Assembly (NCBI GenBank): GCA_031549085.1
Contig: JAVBQL010000007.1
Coordinates: 1-64,000, forward strand
From: JAVBQL01 sp031549085
Lineage (GTDB): Bacteria > Spirochaetota > GWE2-31-10 > MWDO01
Direction of reading: 5' to 3'
Length of the DNA stretch: 64,000 nt
Both the position numbers and the translations under genes were made by a program. Shown here in pieces: positions 8,997 to 17,880 of the stretch. Numbering within the stretch: position 1 is the stretch's first letter; each line of letters starts with the position of its first letter. The notes beneath the pieces were generated by a model. It ran no database searches. It had not been told where the DNA came from and worked only from the letters and a program-made list of their open reading frames with translations.

Positions 8997-9314
8997 ATGC
9001 AATTTAAAAAGATAAAGAAAAATGATACTGTAAAAATCTTGGCTGGAAAAGATTTGGGCAAGAGCGGTAAAGTTCTGGAAGTGGACAGAGAGAAGGGGAA
9101 AGTTATTGTTGAGGGTGTTGGACTTGTTAAGAAGACACAAAAGAAGAGTAATACCAATCCAAATGGCGGTATTGCAACAATTGAGTCTTTCATTGACATA
9201 TCTAATGTGATGGTTATCTGCCCTAGCTGTAAAAAAGCTTCGAGAATCTCTATTGATATAGTGAAAGATGAGAAGAAGAGAGTTTGTAAAAAATGCAAGA
9301 GTGCAATTGAGTAA
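8997..9314 (+). CDS. rplX: 50S ribosomal protein L24, zinc-motif form
   Basis: L24 is an assembly-initiator protein of the large subunit with a KOW motif (NDTVKILAGKDLGKSGKV). The C-terminal part has two CxxC pairs (CPSCKK and CKKCKS), consistent with a zinc-binding tail found in some bacterial L24 proteins. Normal length at 105 residues. Confidence 0.96.
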   Translation: MQFKKIKKNDTVKILAGKDLGKSGKVLEVDREKGKVIVEGVGLVKKTQKKSNTNPNGGIATIESFIDISNVMVICPSCKKASRISIDIVKDEKKRVCKKCKSAIE

Positions 9315-9326
9315 GGAGAGAAGTAG

Positions 9327-9872
9327 ATGGTTCCTAGATTAAAGACTTTATATAAAGATAAGATCTATAACGGATTGAAAGATAAATTTAAATATAAAAA
9401 TGTAATGATGATTCCAAAGCTTGAAAAAGTTGTTTTAAGTATGGGAGTTGGTGACGCAATTCAAGATAAAAAGAAGCTTGAAAATGCTGTCGATGAACTT
9501 ACCCTTATTGCAGGACAAAAAGCGGTAAAAACAAAAGCTAAGAAATCTATTGCCTCTTTTAAGGTTAGAGAGGGAATGGAGATTGGCTGTCGTGTAACTC
9601 TAAGAGGAAATATGATGTATGAGTTTTTAGATAGACTTATTAACATAACACTTCCGAGAGTAAAGGACTTTAGAGGTGTAAAGGCTACTGGTTTTGATGG
9701 GAGGGGAAACTTCTCTCTTGGTATAACTGAGCACCTCATATTCCCTGAGATTGATCTTGATAAGATAAATACCATTAAAGGTTTAAATATAACAATTGTA
9801 ACAACAGCTAGAACAGATGAAGAGGCAAAAGCTCTATTAGAAGCATTTAGTATGCCTCTTGCAAAAAGATAG
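9327..9872 (+). CDS. rplE: 50S ribosomal protein L5
   Basis: L5 binds 5S rRNA and contacts P-site tRNA. The 181 residues include PRLKTLYKDKI, the SIASFKVREGMEIGCRVTLRG core and the C-terminal FPEIDLDKI segment. It is preceded by AAGGAGAG and separated by 11 bp from rpsN. Confidence 0.97.
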   Translation: MVPRLKTLYKDKIYNGLKDKFKYKNVMMIPKLEKVVLSMGVGDAIQDKKKLENAVDELTLIAGQKAVKTKAKKSIASFKVREGMEIGCRVTLRGNMMYEFLDRLINITLPRVKDFRGVKATGFDGRGNFSLGITEHLIFPEIDLDKINTIKGLNITIVTTARTDEEAKALLEAFSMPLAKR

Positions 9873-9883
9873 GAGAAAAATAG

Positions 9884-10069
9884 ATGGCAAGAAAAGCTAT
9901 GTTTGAGAAGTTTAAGAGAACTCCAAAATTTGATGTTAGAAAAAAGAGTAGATGTGGTATATGCGGAAGACCTAGAGGCTATATGAGAAAATTTGATATG
10001 TGCCGTATCTGTTTTAGAAAACTTTCTGGTCAGGGAATGATCCCTGGTATTACTAAGTCATCTTGGTAG
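9884..10069 (+). CDS. rpsZ: 30S ribosomal protein S14, type Z (zinc-binding)
   Basis: S14 sits in the small-subunit head. This is the short 61-residue form with two CxxC knuckles (CGICGRPRGYMRKFDMC and CRICF), so it needs zinc, unlike the roughly 100-residue C-minus form. MARKAMFEKFKRTPKF is a typical start. Gene symbol rpsN or rpsZ. Confidence 0.97.
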   Translation: MARKAMFEKFKRTPKFDVRKKSRCGICGRPRGYMRKFDMCRICFRKLSGQGMIPGITKSSW

Positions 10070-10106
10070 TAATCATAATAAATATATTTTAAAGAGGTAA
10101 CAATAT

Positions 10107-10505
10107 ATGGCTTGTCATGATCCACTTGGCGATATGCTTGCAAAGATAAAGAATGCAGTACTTGTAAAAAAAGAGAAACTTGTTATATACCCATCAAAAG
10201 AGAAGATGGAGATAATTAAAATCCTTAAGAATGAAGGATATATAAAGAATTTTAAGAAGGTTGTAGAGGATGATCGTGCTCTTGTTAAGATCTTTTTAAA
10301 ATATGATGAAGCTGGAAAGGCTGTTATAGAGAACGTAAAGAGAATCTCTAAGCCTGGTAGAAGAGTATATCTTGGATATAAAGATATGCCACGTCTATAC
10401 AACGGTATTGGAACTGTTATAGTTTCTACTTCATCTGGCATTACCACTGGTAAAAAGGCTGTCGAGAAAAAAATCGGCGGAGAAGTTCTTTGTAGTATCT
10501 GGTAG
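10107..10505 (+). CDS. rpsH: 30S ribosomal protein S8
   Basis: S8 is a central-domain 16S rRNA binder. The 132 residues contain DPLGDMLAKIKNA, the LKNEGYIKNF motif and the C-terminal VSTSSGITTGKKA signature. The ATG follows AAGAGGT. Confidence 0.97.
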   Translation: MACHDPLGDMLAKIKNAVLVKKEKLVIYPSKEKMEIIKILKNEGYIKNFKKVVEDDRALVKIFLKYDEAGKAVIENVKRISKPGRRVYLGYKDMPRLYNGIGTVIVSTSSGITTGKKAVEKKIGGEVLCSIW

Positions 10506-10571
10506 ATATTGACAAAATAAGAAAAATTTATAAATATAGATTTTAGTGAAATTGTGTTTAAGGGGAGTATA

Positions 10572-11111
10572 ATGTCTAAAATAGGAAGACTGCTTATTAA
10601 TGTACCCGCTGGTGTTTCTTGTAAACTTAATGAGAGTGAGCTCTTTGTAGAGGGACCTAAAGGGAAACTTTCTCTTGTTATAAATAGTAATATTAGCCTA
10701 AATATAGAGCCTACTAGTATAGAGGTTAAAAGAAACTCTGATATAAAAGAGATAAAAGCTTTACATGGACTTTTTAGAGTTCTAGTAAATAATATGGTTG
10801 TTGGTGTAAGTAAAGGGTATGAGAAAGTTCTTGAAGTTATAGGTACTGGTTTTAAAAGTGCTGTATCGGGCGATAAGCTAACTCTTAATGTTGGTTTTGC
10901 TCACCCTGTTATTTTTGATATCCCAAAGGGAATAACTGTAAAGGTAGATGATACAGGAAAGATTTCTGTAAGCGGAATAGATAAACATTTAGTTGGTCAG
11001 TTCGCTTCTAATATAAGAAGAGTAAGACCTCCTGAACCATATAAGGGCAAGGGAATTAAGTATATAGATGAAGTTATAAAGAGAAAAGCAGGAAAATCAG
11101 CTAAAAAATAA
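10572..11111 (+). CDS. rplF: 50S ribosomal protein L6
   Basis: L6 is a two-domain protein at the base of the L7/L12 stalk near the sarcin-ricin loop. The start at 10572 (MSKIGRLLINVP) gives 179 residues, the family length. A GTG at 10554 is in frame, but AGGGGAG at 10561-10567 fits the ATG better. The C-terminal RRVRPPEPYKGKGIKY signature is present. Confidence 0.96.
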   Translation: MSKIGRLLINVPAGVSCKLNESELFVEGPKGKLSLVINSNISLNIEPTSIEVKRNSDIKEIKALHGLFRVLVNNMVVGVSKGYEKVLEVIGTGFKSAVSGDKLTLNVGFAHPVIFDIPKGITVKVDDTGKISVSGIDKHLVGQFASNIRRVRPPEPYKGKGIKYIDEVIKRKAGKSAKK

Positions 11112-11152
11112 CGTTTTTCTGAAATAAGTTTTTTTAAGAGGTCAAGACTAAT

Positions 11153-11518
11153 ATGAACAAGGTTGAATTAGCAAAAAAGAGAAGAATTAGAAGAAAGAGA
11201 ACAATAAGAAGCAAAATATATGGAACAGCTTCAACACCTAGATTAACTGTGTTTAGAAGCAATAAGTATATTTATGTTCAAGCTATAGATGATGATAAGG
11301 GTGTTACTATTGAGAGTTCGTCAAGCCTTCAGTTAAGTGATGATAAAAAAGTTCTTAAACTTAATAAGAAGACAGCAGCTGAAATTGGTAAAGATATCGC
11401 CTTGAAATTAAAAAAGAAAAATATAGAGGCTGTTGTTTTTGATAGAAATGGTTTTTTATATGCAGGGAAAATTAAATCTTTGGCTGATGCAGCAAGAGAA
11501 AACGGTATTAAATTTTAA
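11153..11518 (+). CDS. rplR: 50S ribosomal protein L18
   Basis: L18 binds 5S rRNA together with L5. The 121 residues include the basic N-terminal tail (KKRRIRRKRTIRSKIYG), TPRLTVFRSNKYIYVQ, and the VFDRNGFLYAGKIKSLADAARENG C-terminal signature. Confidence 0.97.
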   Translation: MNKVELAKKRRIRRKRTIRSKIYGTASTPRLTVFRSNKYIYVQAIDDDKGVTIESSSSLQLSDDKKVLKLNKKTAAEIGKDIALKLKKKNIEAVVFDRNGFLYAGKIKSLADAARENGIKF

Positions 11519-11532
11519 GTAAGGGAAGTTAT

Positions 11533-12078
11533 ATGAGTGATTTTCAAGATAAATTTCAAGACAAAAATATGAGCGCTGATCTCCCTAGAGAGCAAGGAAA
11601 TTCTAATTTTACTGAGAAGCTTGTTACATTAGGTCGTGTTACCAAAGTAGTAAAGGGTGGTAGAAGATTTAGTTTTTCAGCTCTAGTTGTTATTGGAGAT
11701 AAGAACGGAAAAGTTGGTCTTGGTTTTGGAAAGGCAAACGAAGTAAGTGATGCTATAACAAAAGCTGCTAATGATGGAAAGAAGACAATCAAGAAGATTG
11801 TGTTGACAAAGAAAAAGACTATACCTCATGAAATAATTGGGAAATTCAAAGGCTCTATTGTTGTAATGCGTCCAGCTGCGCCGGGTACTGGAGTTATTGC
11901 TGGCGGAGCAGTTAGAAGTGTTATGGAAGTTGTTGGTGTTACTGACGTTTTAGCAAAAGTTTTGGGTTCAAAAAACAAGACAAACGTTACTAAAGCGTGT
12001 CTTGAGGGGCTCTATGCTTTGAAAAATATCAAAGATATTGCTAAAAAGAGAGATAAAAGTATCACTGAATTATTTTAG
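11533..12078 (+). CDS. rpsE: 30S ribosomal protein S5
   Basis: S5 acts in translational fidelity at the mRNA entry side. The double-stranded RNA-binding-like fold is seen with VTKVVKGGRRFSFSALVV and GKVGLGFGKANEV, then RPAAPGTGVIAGGAVR. The N-terminal 30 residues are polar and poorly conserved. 181 residues, slightly long. Confidence 0.97.
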   Translation: MSDFQDKFQDKNMSADLPREQGNSNFTEKLVTLGRVTKVVKGGRRFSFSALVVIGDKNGKVGLGFGKANEVSDAITKAANDGKKTIKKIVLTKKKTIPHEIIGKFKGSIVVMRPAAPGTGVIAGGAVRSVMEVVGVTDVLAKVLGSKNKTNVTKACLEGLYALKNIKDIAKKRDKSITELF

Positions 12079-12102
12079 ATTATTGTTTTTAAGGATTGTG
12101 TT

Positions 12103-12282
12103 ATGTCTGATAAAAAGATTAAAATAAAATTGATAAGATCATATTATGGGTCTAAAGATGATCAAATAAAGACTTTAAAGGCCCTTGGTCTAACTAGATT
12201 AAATCAAGTAAAAGAGCATATTGAGACGCCGTCAATTAAGGGTATGGTTTTTAAAGTAAAGCACCTAGTAGAGGTATTGTAG
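12103..12282 (+). CDS. rpmD: 50S ribosomal protein L30
   Basis: A 59-codon frame starts at ATG 12103 (MSDKKIKIKLIRSYYG) and ends with KGMVFKVKHLVEVL. The family signature of an LxRSxxG-like start, ALGL and a C-terminal VxHLVxV is clear, and it sits in the normal place between rpsE and rplO. AAGGA precedes the ATG. L30 is dispensable in some bacteria but intact here. Confidence 0.95.
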   Translation: MSDKKIKIKLIRSYYGSKDDQIKTLKALGLTRLNQVKEHIETPSIKGMVFKVKHLVEVL

Positions 12283-12290
12283 GAGAAGTT

Positions 12291-12758
12291 ATGAGCACTG
12301 AAATGGAAATAGTGAGATTAGAGGTTCCTTCTGGGGCTAAAAAGAATAAAAACAGAGTTGGAAGAGGTATTGGCAGTGGAAATGGAAAGACTGCAGGTAG
12401 AGGGTATAATGGACAAAACTCAAGAAAGAGTGGCGGAGTAAGACCGGGGTTTGAAGGTGGACAGATTCCTCTCTATAGAAGATTACCAAAAAGAGGTTTT
12501 AAAAACTTTATATTCAGAGTAGATTATAATGTTGTTAATTTATCACTTCTTAACTCTTTTAACAATGGTGATGTAGTAGATTATAATGCTCTTTTAGCAG
12601 AAGGTCTTCTACAAAAGAAAGGTTTACCATTAAAGATTTTGGGTGATGGAGAGCTAACTAAAAAACTTGAAATTAAGGCTGATAAGTTTTCTAAATCAGC
12701 ATTAGAGAAAATAGAGAAAGCAGGCAGCAAAGCAGTACTCATAAACGAACAACAGTAG
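12291..12758 (+). CDS. rplO: 50S ribosomal protein L15
   Basis: L15 is a late-assembly large-subunit protein. The 155 residues include the glycine/arginine-rich segment (KNRVGRGIGSGNGKTAGRG), GFEGGQIPLYRRLPKRGF, and the C-terminal globular domain. It lies between rpmD and secY, 6 bp from the latter. Confidence 0.97.
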   Translation: MSTEMEIVRLEVPSGAKKNKNRVGRGIGSGNGKTAGRGYNGQNSRKSGGVRPGFEGGQIPLYRRLPKRGFKNFIFRVDYNVVNLSLLNSFNNGDVVDYNALLAEGLLQKKGLPLKILGDGELTKKLEIKADKFSKSALEKIEKAGSKAVLINEQQ

Positions 12759-12764
12759 GTAATT

Positions 12765-14099
12765 ATGATAAATACATTAGTTAATATTTTTAAAATAAAA
12801 GAGCTACGAAATAAAATATTCTTTACCATATTTATCCTTATGGTATATAGAATTGGAGTTCAGATTCCTGTTCCAGGAATAGACTTTTACGCCTTAAAGG
12901 TGTTTATGTCATCTTTTAGGAGTGGTGGAGCTGGAGACCCTTTCTTTGAATATTTTAACTTCTTTGCTGGTGGTGCATTTGATAATATGTCCATCTTTGC
13001 ATTGGGTATTATGCCATATATTACCACTTCCATTATAATGCAGTTATTGCTTTTAATTATTCCTTCTTTAAAGAGAATATCTCAAGAAGAGGGTGGTAGA
13101 AGAAAGATTAGCCAATTTACAAGAATTGGAACAATACCTGTTTGTATATTACAAAGCTTTTTAGCAATAAGTTATTTGAGTTCTATTCCTGATGATGCAG
13201 GAGTTATTGTTCTTGGTTCGAAGATACTATTTTATATAATAACAATTATAGTGACAACGACTGGTACGGTTACATTGATGTGGCTTGGTGAACAGATAAC
13301 GCAAAAAGGTATAGGAAATGGAATATCTCTTATAATTTTCGCTGGTATAGTAGCTAGAATGCCAGGAGCATTGAGAGAGTTGTTTGACAAAGTTTCTAAA
13401 GGAGCTTTAGATATCCCTGTTCTGCTCTTTATTCTAATAATGTTCATTTTTGTTATTGCATTGGTAATTTTTGAACAACAGGGTCAAAGAAAAATTCCAG
13501 TGAACTATTCGAAAAGAATTGTTGGAAGAAAGATGTATGGCGCACCAAGTACCTATTTGCCATTTAAAATAAATCCATCTGGAGTAATACCTATTATTTT
13601 TGCGAACTCTATATTGATTTTTCCGCAAAGTATTGGTAAGATGTTTGGAAATGTTAAGTGGTTGAACTCTTTAGGAAACTGGCTTCATCATGGTGGAACT
13701 CCATATTTGGTAGTATATTCTCTTTTGATTATATTCTTTGCATATTTCTATACTCAGGTAACATTGAATCCTACAGAAATAGCAAAGAATATTAGAGAGA
13801 ATGGCGGTTCTATACCGGGGATTCCAGTAAATAAAGTTGAAGAATATTTGGTTAAGGTATTAAATAGAATCGTATTGCCTGGATCAATTTTCTTGGCTTT
13901 TATAGCAATTATCCCAACTATTGTTGTTAATTTGATTCCAGATTTTCCAGCATCTTTTGCTCACTTATTGGGTGGTACATCACTAATCATTATAGTTGGT
14001 GTTGACTTGGATACAATGAGCCAAATTGAAAGCCATTTGAAAATGCACCATCAAGATGGTTTAACTAAAAAGGGAAGAATAAGATCTAGAAACTTTTAG
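12765..14099 (+). CDS. secY: Protein translocase subunit SecY
   Basis: SecY is the channel of the Sec translocon in the cytoplasmic membrane. It has 444 residues with about ten hydrophobic segments, the RIGVQIPVPGID start region, the GIMPYITTSIIMQLL segment, EQITQKGIGNGISLIIF, and the IPGIPV region before the last segments. It follows rplO in the spc operon. No adk, map or infA follows, and rpmJ comes next. Confidence 0.98.
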   Translation: MINTLVNIFKIKELRNKIFFTIFILMVYRIGVQIPVPGIDFYALKVFMSSFRSGGAGDPFFEYFNFFAGGAFDNMSIFALGIMPYITTSIIMQLLLLIIPSLKRISQEEGGRRKISQFTRIGTIPVCILQSFLAISYLSSIPDDAGVIVLGSKILFYIITIIVTTTGTVTLMWLGEQITQKGIGNGISLIIFAGIVARMPGALRELFDKVSKGALDIPVLLFILIMFIFVIALVIFEQQGQRKIPVNYSKRIVGRKMYGAPSTYLPFKINPSGVIPIIFANSILIFPQSIGKMFGNVKWLNSLGNWLHHGGTPYLVVYSLLIIFFAYFYTQVTLNPTEIAKNIRENGGSIPGIPVNKVEEYLVKVLNRIVLPGSIFLAFIAIIPTIVVNLIPDFPASFAHLLGGTSLIIIVGVDLDTMSQIESHLKMHHQDGLTKKGRIRSRNF

Positions 14100-14160
14100 A
14101 TTGTTAATATTGAAGTATAAGTTAAAATAGAGTTTTAGCTTTTTAATTAGGAGATGAAAA

Positions 14161-14274
14161 ATGAAAGTTAGAGCAAGTGTGAAGCCTATTTGTGATAAAT
14201 GTCGCGTTATAAAGAGACATGGGGTGGTTAGAGTTATATGTACTATTACAAAGCATAAACAAAGACAAAAATAA
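14161..14274 (+). CDS. rpmJ: 50S ribosomal protein L36
   Basis: A 37-codon frame starts MKVRASVKPICDKCRVIKRH and ends KHKQRQK. Three cysteines and one histidine form the C-plus zinc ribbon of the short L36 class. TAGGAG precedes the ATG. It is the usual link between secY and rpsM. Confidence 0.96.
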   Translation: MKVRASVKPICDKCRVIKRHGVVRVICTITKHKQRQK

Positions 14275-14292
14275 GAGAAGAGGAGTTAGATA

Positions 14293-14658
14293 ATGGCAAG
14301 AATAGCGGGTATCGATTTACCTAATAAACCAATAGAGATAGCTTTAACATATATTTATGGTATAGGACGTCCTAGCGCAATAGTTATTTGTGAAAAAGCA
14401 GGTGTTAAACTAGGTGTAAGGGCTAATGATTTAGCTGAGATAGATATTAACAATTTAAGAAAAATAATTGAAGCTGACTATTTAATTGAGGGAAGATTGA
14501 GAACTAAAGTTCAATTGGATATCAAGAGATTGATGGATATTGGATCTTATAGAGGTTTAAGACATAGAAAAGGATTACCTGTTAATGGGCAGAGAACTAA
14601 GACAAATGCTAGAACAAGAAAGGGCAAGAGAAGAACTGTTGCGGGTAAGAAAAAATAG
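14293..14658 (+). CDS. rpsM: 30S ribosomal protein S13
   Basis: S13 contacts the P-site tRNA and the L5 bridge. The 121 residues include ARIAGIDLPNKPIEIALTYIYGIG, GSYRGLRHRKGLPVNGQRT and the basic tail. AGAGGAG is upstream. A 105-bp spacer before rpsK is the longest gap in the superoperon and shows no clear promoter. Confidence 0.97.
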   Translation: MARIAGIDLPNKPIEIALTYIYGIGRPSAIVICEKAGVKLGVRANDLAEIDINNLRKIIEADYLIEGRLRTKVQLDIKRLMDIGSYRGLRHRKGLPVNGQRTKTNARTRKGKRRTVAGKKK

Positions 14659-14763
14659 ATAATCAAATATTTTTGTTTTATTGGCCAACAGGTGAGAGTA
14701 GTATAAAAATTATTGCTTAAACTATGTAGGTCAACGAGATTAGTTATATAAGGAGAGCTTAAA

Positions 14764-15162
14764 TTGTGCGCTAAAGCGGTTAATAAAGGAAAGAAAAAAG
14801 AGAAAAGAGTTGTAGGTATTGGTAAAGTATATATTCAGGCATCATTTAATAATACTATTATTAGTGTTACTGACCAAATGGGAAATGTTTTATCATGGTG
14901 TTCATCTGGGCTTTTGCAAGGCTTTAGAGGAGCTAAAAAATCTACTCCATTTGCTGCACAGCTTGTTGCTGAAAATGCTGCTAAAAAGGCTATTGATACA
15001 TATGGATTGAAAGAGGTTTCTGTTTTTGTTAAGGGACCAGGACTTGGAAGAGACTCTGCTATCAGAACGTTGGATAATTTGGGATTACATGTTACATCTA
15101 TTACTGATGTTACCCCTGTTCCACATAACGGATGTAGACCTAAGAAGAGAAGAAGAGTATAA
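14764..15162 (+). CDS. rpsK: 30S ribosomal protein S11
   Basis: S11 forms part of the mRNA exit tunnel on the platform. The 132 residues include YIQASFNNTIISVTDQ, KKSTPFAAQLVAE, GPGLGRDSAIR and DVTPVPHNGCRPKKRRRV. The likely start is a TTG at 14764 with AGGAG at 14751-14755. No ATG is better placed. Confidence 0.96.
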   Translation: MCAKAVNKGKKKEKRVVGIGKVYIQASFNNTIISVTDQMGNVLSWCSSGLLQGFRGAKKSTPFAAQLVAENAAKKAIDTYGLKEVSVFVKGPGLGRDSAIRTLDNLGLHVTSITDVTPVPHNGCRPKKRRRV

Positions 15163-15192
15163 AGTTTTAAGGATATTAGAGAGGTTTTTATA

Positions 15193-15843
15193 ATGGCTAG
15201 ATATTTACAACCTAAATGCAGAAGATGTAGAGCAGAAGGTAAGAAGTTGATGTTGAAGGGTGAGAGATGTATAACTATCAAATGCCCTATAGATAAAAAA
15301 GATTCTTTTATTAGAAAAGGTCCTCCGGGAAAAGCTCAAGGTGCTCGTTTGAAGAAGATGAGTGGGTATGGCGTTCAATTAAAAGAGAAACAAAAAGTTA
15401 AAAATATTTACGGTATTTTAGAGAGACAATTTAGGAGATATTTCCAAATTGCTCATAGACAAAAAGGTATTACGGGTGAGAATCTAATTCAAATATTGGA
15501 GACCAGACTTGATAATATCATTTACAGAATGAGATTCGCAGCTTCAAGAAATCAAGCAAGACAATTAGTGTTGCATGGACATTTTGAAGTTAATGGTAAG
15601 TCAGTAAATATCCCATCTTACAATGTTAAAGAGGGAGATGTCATATCACTAAAAGAAAAAAGTAAAAATATGAAAATTATTTTAGAGTCTTTAAGACTTA
15701 TTGGTAATTTTGGCATTAGTCCTTGGCTTGAAGTTGATTCAGAGAATTTTAAAGGGACTATAAAACAAATTCCGAGACGTGCTGATATTATTGATTTAGC
15801 AGATGTAAAAGAACAACTAATTGTAGAGTTGTACTCTAAGTAG
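15193..15843 (+). CDS. rpsD: 30S ribosomal protein S4, cysteine-containing form
   Basis: S4 is a primary 16S rRNA binder that also helps accuracy. The 216 residues contain an N-terminal zinc-like cluster (CRRCRAEGKK ... CITIKCP), the LREKQ-equivalent LKEKQKVKNIYG, and an S4 domain (ETRLDNIIYRMRFAASRNQARQ). It lies between rpsK and rpoA as in other alpha operons. Confidence 0.97.
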   Translation: MARYLQPKCRRCRAEGKKLMLKGERCITIKCPIDKKDSFIRKGPPGKAQGARLKKMSGYGVQLKEKQKVKNIYGILERQFRRYFQIAHRQKGITGENLIQILETRLDNIIYRMRFAASRNQARQLVLHGHFEVNGKSVNIPSYNVKEGDVISLKEKSKNMKIILESLRLIGNFGISPWLEVDSENFKGTIKQIPRRADIIDLADVKEQLIVELYSK

Positions 15844-15874
15844 TTTCTGTAATCTCAATTTAAGAGGAGTTGGT

Positions 15875-16900
15875 GTGAACCAAAGAATATTGTTGAAGGG
15901 ATTTAAAAAATTAAAAAACATTTCTTATGAGATAGAAGAACAAAATAATAGTTATGGTAGATTTGTTGTCTATCCATTGGAGAAAGGTTTTGGATATACA
16001 TTAGGAAACACTTTTAGAAGGGTTTTACTATCTTCTATGCCGGGGTATGCTATCTGTGCTATGAGGATTGAGACATATAATAATAGTGGAGATTCCAAGA
16101 TTTTAACTTCAGAGTTTGAACCTATTCCTGAAGTTGTTGAAGAGACTTTAGAGGTTATAAATAATTTAAAATCTGTTAAACTTAGCCTGTTGGATGATAT
16201 AGAGAGTAAAACTGTTCGTCTTGAAAAGAGAGGTCCAGCTGTTATTAAAGCATCAGATCTTGAATTTGATAGCACAATAAAAGTTCATAATGGAGATTTA
16301 GTTCTTTTGACTTTAACTGATAAAGCTAATATCTCTATTGATCTTCAAATAGATTCTGGAAAAGGTTATGTTAACGCTGAAAGACAAAATGAATATATAG
16401 AGACATTGGATACAATTCCAATTGATGCTATATATAGTCCAATTGAGAATGTTAGTTTTGTCGTGAAAAATGCAAGAGTTGGCCAAAGAAATGATTATGA
16501 TAAGCTTGTTTTAGAGGTTTGGACTAATGGTTCTATAAAACCAGAAGATGCTATCGCAGGTGCTGCTAAAATGTTAAAAGAGCACTTTCAACTCTTTATT
16601 AACTTTAGTGAAGAGAGTGAAGAGGAAGAGAAAGATTTTGATGATAGCCAAACTGAATATAAGAGCCTCTTTGAGACCCCTGTTGATGAGTTGGAACTCT
16701 CTGTTAGAGCAGGAAACTGTTTGAGAACGGTTAATATAAGAACTATTGGAGATCTTATTAGTAGATCTGAAGAAGATATTTCTAAAATAAGACACTTTGG
16801 TAAAAAATCTCTTTTAGAGATAAAAGAGAAACTTGCAAAACATAAATTGAGTTTTGGTATGGCTGATGAAGTAACAAAAGTTACTGGTAAAAAGAAATAA
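15875..16900 (+). CDS. rpoA: DNA-directed RNA polymerase subunit alpha
   Basis: Alpha scaffolds RNA polymerase assembly. The N-terminal dimerisation domain has GFGYTLGNTFRRVLLSSMPG. An acidic linker (SEESEEEEKDFDD) is followed by the C-terminal domain with LSVRAGNCLRTVNIRTIGDL and the ISKIRHFGKKSLLEI helix-hairpin-helix. The start is GTG 15875 with AAGAGGAG upstream. 341 residues. Confidence 0.98.
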   Translation: MNQRILLKGFKKLKNISYEIEEQNNSYGRFVVYPLEKGFGYTLGNTFRRVLLSSMPGYAICAMRIETYNNSGDSKILTSEFEPIPEVVEETLEVINNLKSVKLSLLDDIESKTVRLEKRGPAVIKASDLEFDSTIKVHNGDLVLLTLTDKANISIDLQIDSGKGYVNAERQNEYIETLDTIPIDAIYSPIENVSFVVKNARVGQRNDYDKLVLEVWTNGSIKPEDAIAGAAKMLKEHFQLFINFSEESEEEEKDFDDSQTEYKSLFETPVDELELSVRAGNCLRTVNIRTIGDLISRSEEDISKIRHFGKKSLLEIKEKLAKHKLSFGMADEVTKVTGKKK

Positions 16901-16927
16901 TTTTAGAGAAGTGTAGGAGAAAGTGAG

Positions 16928-17446
16928 ATGGAACATATAAAAGGTTTTAGAAAGTTGAATAGAACTCATGCTCATAGAAAGGCATTATATAGAAATATGG
17001 TTACTTCATTGCTAAAAAAAGAGAGAATAAAGACTACTCTTGTAAAGGCTAAAGAGCTTAGACGTGTTATTGAAAAGATGATAACTAAAGCTCGTGAAAA
17101 GAATGTTCATAACATACGTATAATTGGTAAGTTGATTTTAGACAAAGATATGCTAAAAAAACTATTTGACGATGTTGCACCTAGATATAAAGAGAGAAAT
17201 GGTGGTTATACAAGAATTATTAAACTTGGAAAGAGAGCTGGAGATAATGCAGATTTAGCATATATTGAATTTGTAGAAGAGAGTGTTCCAAAAAAGAAGA
17301 AATCTGTTAAAGGAAAAGAGCAGCCTAAGGCGAAAACTAATAAAACAGAAGAAGTAAAAGCTAAGAAAGAGGAAAAGAAAGAAGAAGTTAAGGTTGAAAT
17401 TAAAGAAGAGAAACAAGAGGCAGAAACTACAGAAAACAAAGAATAG
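16928..17446 (+). CDS. rplQ: 50S ribosomal protein L17 with charged C-terminal tail
   Basis: L17 lies near the tunnel exit. Residues 1 to about 117 are the normal family (GFRKLNRTHAHRKALYRNMVTSL, GGYTRIIKLGKRAGDNADLAYIE). The last 55 residues are an extra Lys/Glu-rich tail that is probably disordered. It is the last gene of the superoperon and ends 21 bp before the terminator. Confidence 0.96.
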   Translation: MEHIKGFRKLNRTHAHRKALYRNMVTSLLKKERIKTTLVKAKELRRVIEKMITKAREKNVHNIRIIGKLILDKDMLKKLFDDVAPRYKERNGGYTRIIKLGKRAGDNADLAYIEFVEESVPKKKKSVKGKEQPKAKTNKTEEVKAKKEEKKEEVKVEIKEEKQEAETTENKE

Positions 17447-17467
17447 ATTTTTTTTTAAAAATATATC

Positions 17468-17497
17468 AGCAAGTCTTTAAAAAGACTTGCTTTTTTT
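17468..17497 (+). terminator. Intrinsic terminator of the ribosomal superoperon
   Basis: An 8-bp GC-containing stem (AGCAAGTC, 17468-17475, and GACTTGCT, 17484-17491) is followed by a run of seven T. It is the only strong terminator from rpsJ onward. Confidence 0.92.
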
Positions 17498-17559
17498 ATT
17501 AATTAGGGTTTAAAACCGATATAATTATAACATTATTGTCTTTATTCCTATTTCTTTTA

Positions 17560-17588
17560 TTGACTTTATGGAATAACTATATTAAACT
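17560..17588 (+). promoter_or_regulatory. Putative sigma70-type promoter before the queG unit
   Basis: TTGACT (17560-17565), a 17-bp spacer and TAAACT (17583-17588) lie 40 bp upstream of the TTG start at 17629. The -10 matches 4 of 6 positions. A second AT-rich hexamer, TATAGT, lies at 17591 but at poor spacing. Confidence 0.5.
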
Positions 17589-17628
17589 TATATAGTTTGA
17601 GATAATTTTCTTTTTTTGGAGGTCTGTT

Positions 17629-17880
17629 TTGCCTTTTGATAACAAGAATAAGAATCTTCTTACACAGGAGGAGATAAATACTCTTAAACGTGAATTTAAT
17701 GAAAATCTCTCTTTAGAAGATAGTATAAAGAATATTATTATTCTTTCAAGAAATGAGCTTAATATTCTTGAAGAGGAACTGTTTGAATCAGACTTAGAGG
17801 TTCCAATTAATTCTAAAGAAAAAATAAAAGAAAACTTAAGTGATATTTTTAGTAGCCTTATTGAGGTTAGAAAGTATTAA
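17629..17880 (+). CDS. Small helical protein upstream of queG, unknown function
   Basis: An 83-residue acidic, mainly helical protein with a TTG start and a very good GGAGGT site at 17618-17623. Its stop overlaps the queG ATG by one base, so the two are translationally coupled. Residues 10-16 read LTQEEIN, which resembles the short CheY-binding peptide at the N-terminus of the flagellar switch protein FliM (LSQDEID). The rest does not resemble FliM, so this may be chance. No enzyme motif is visible. Confidence 0.6.
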   Translation: MPFDNKNKNLLTQEEINTLKREFNENLSLEDSIKNIIILSRNELNILEEELFESDLEVPINSKEKIKENLSDIFSSLIEVRKY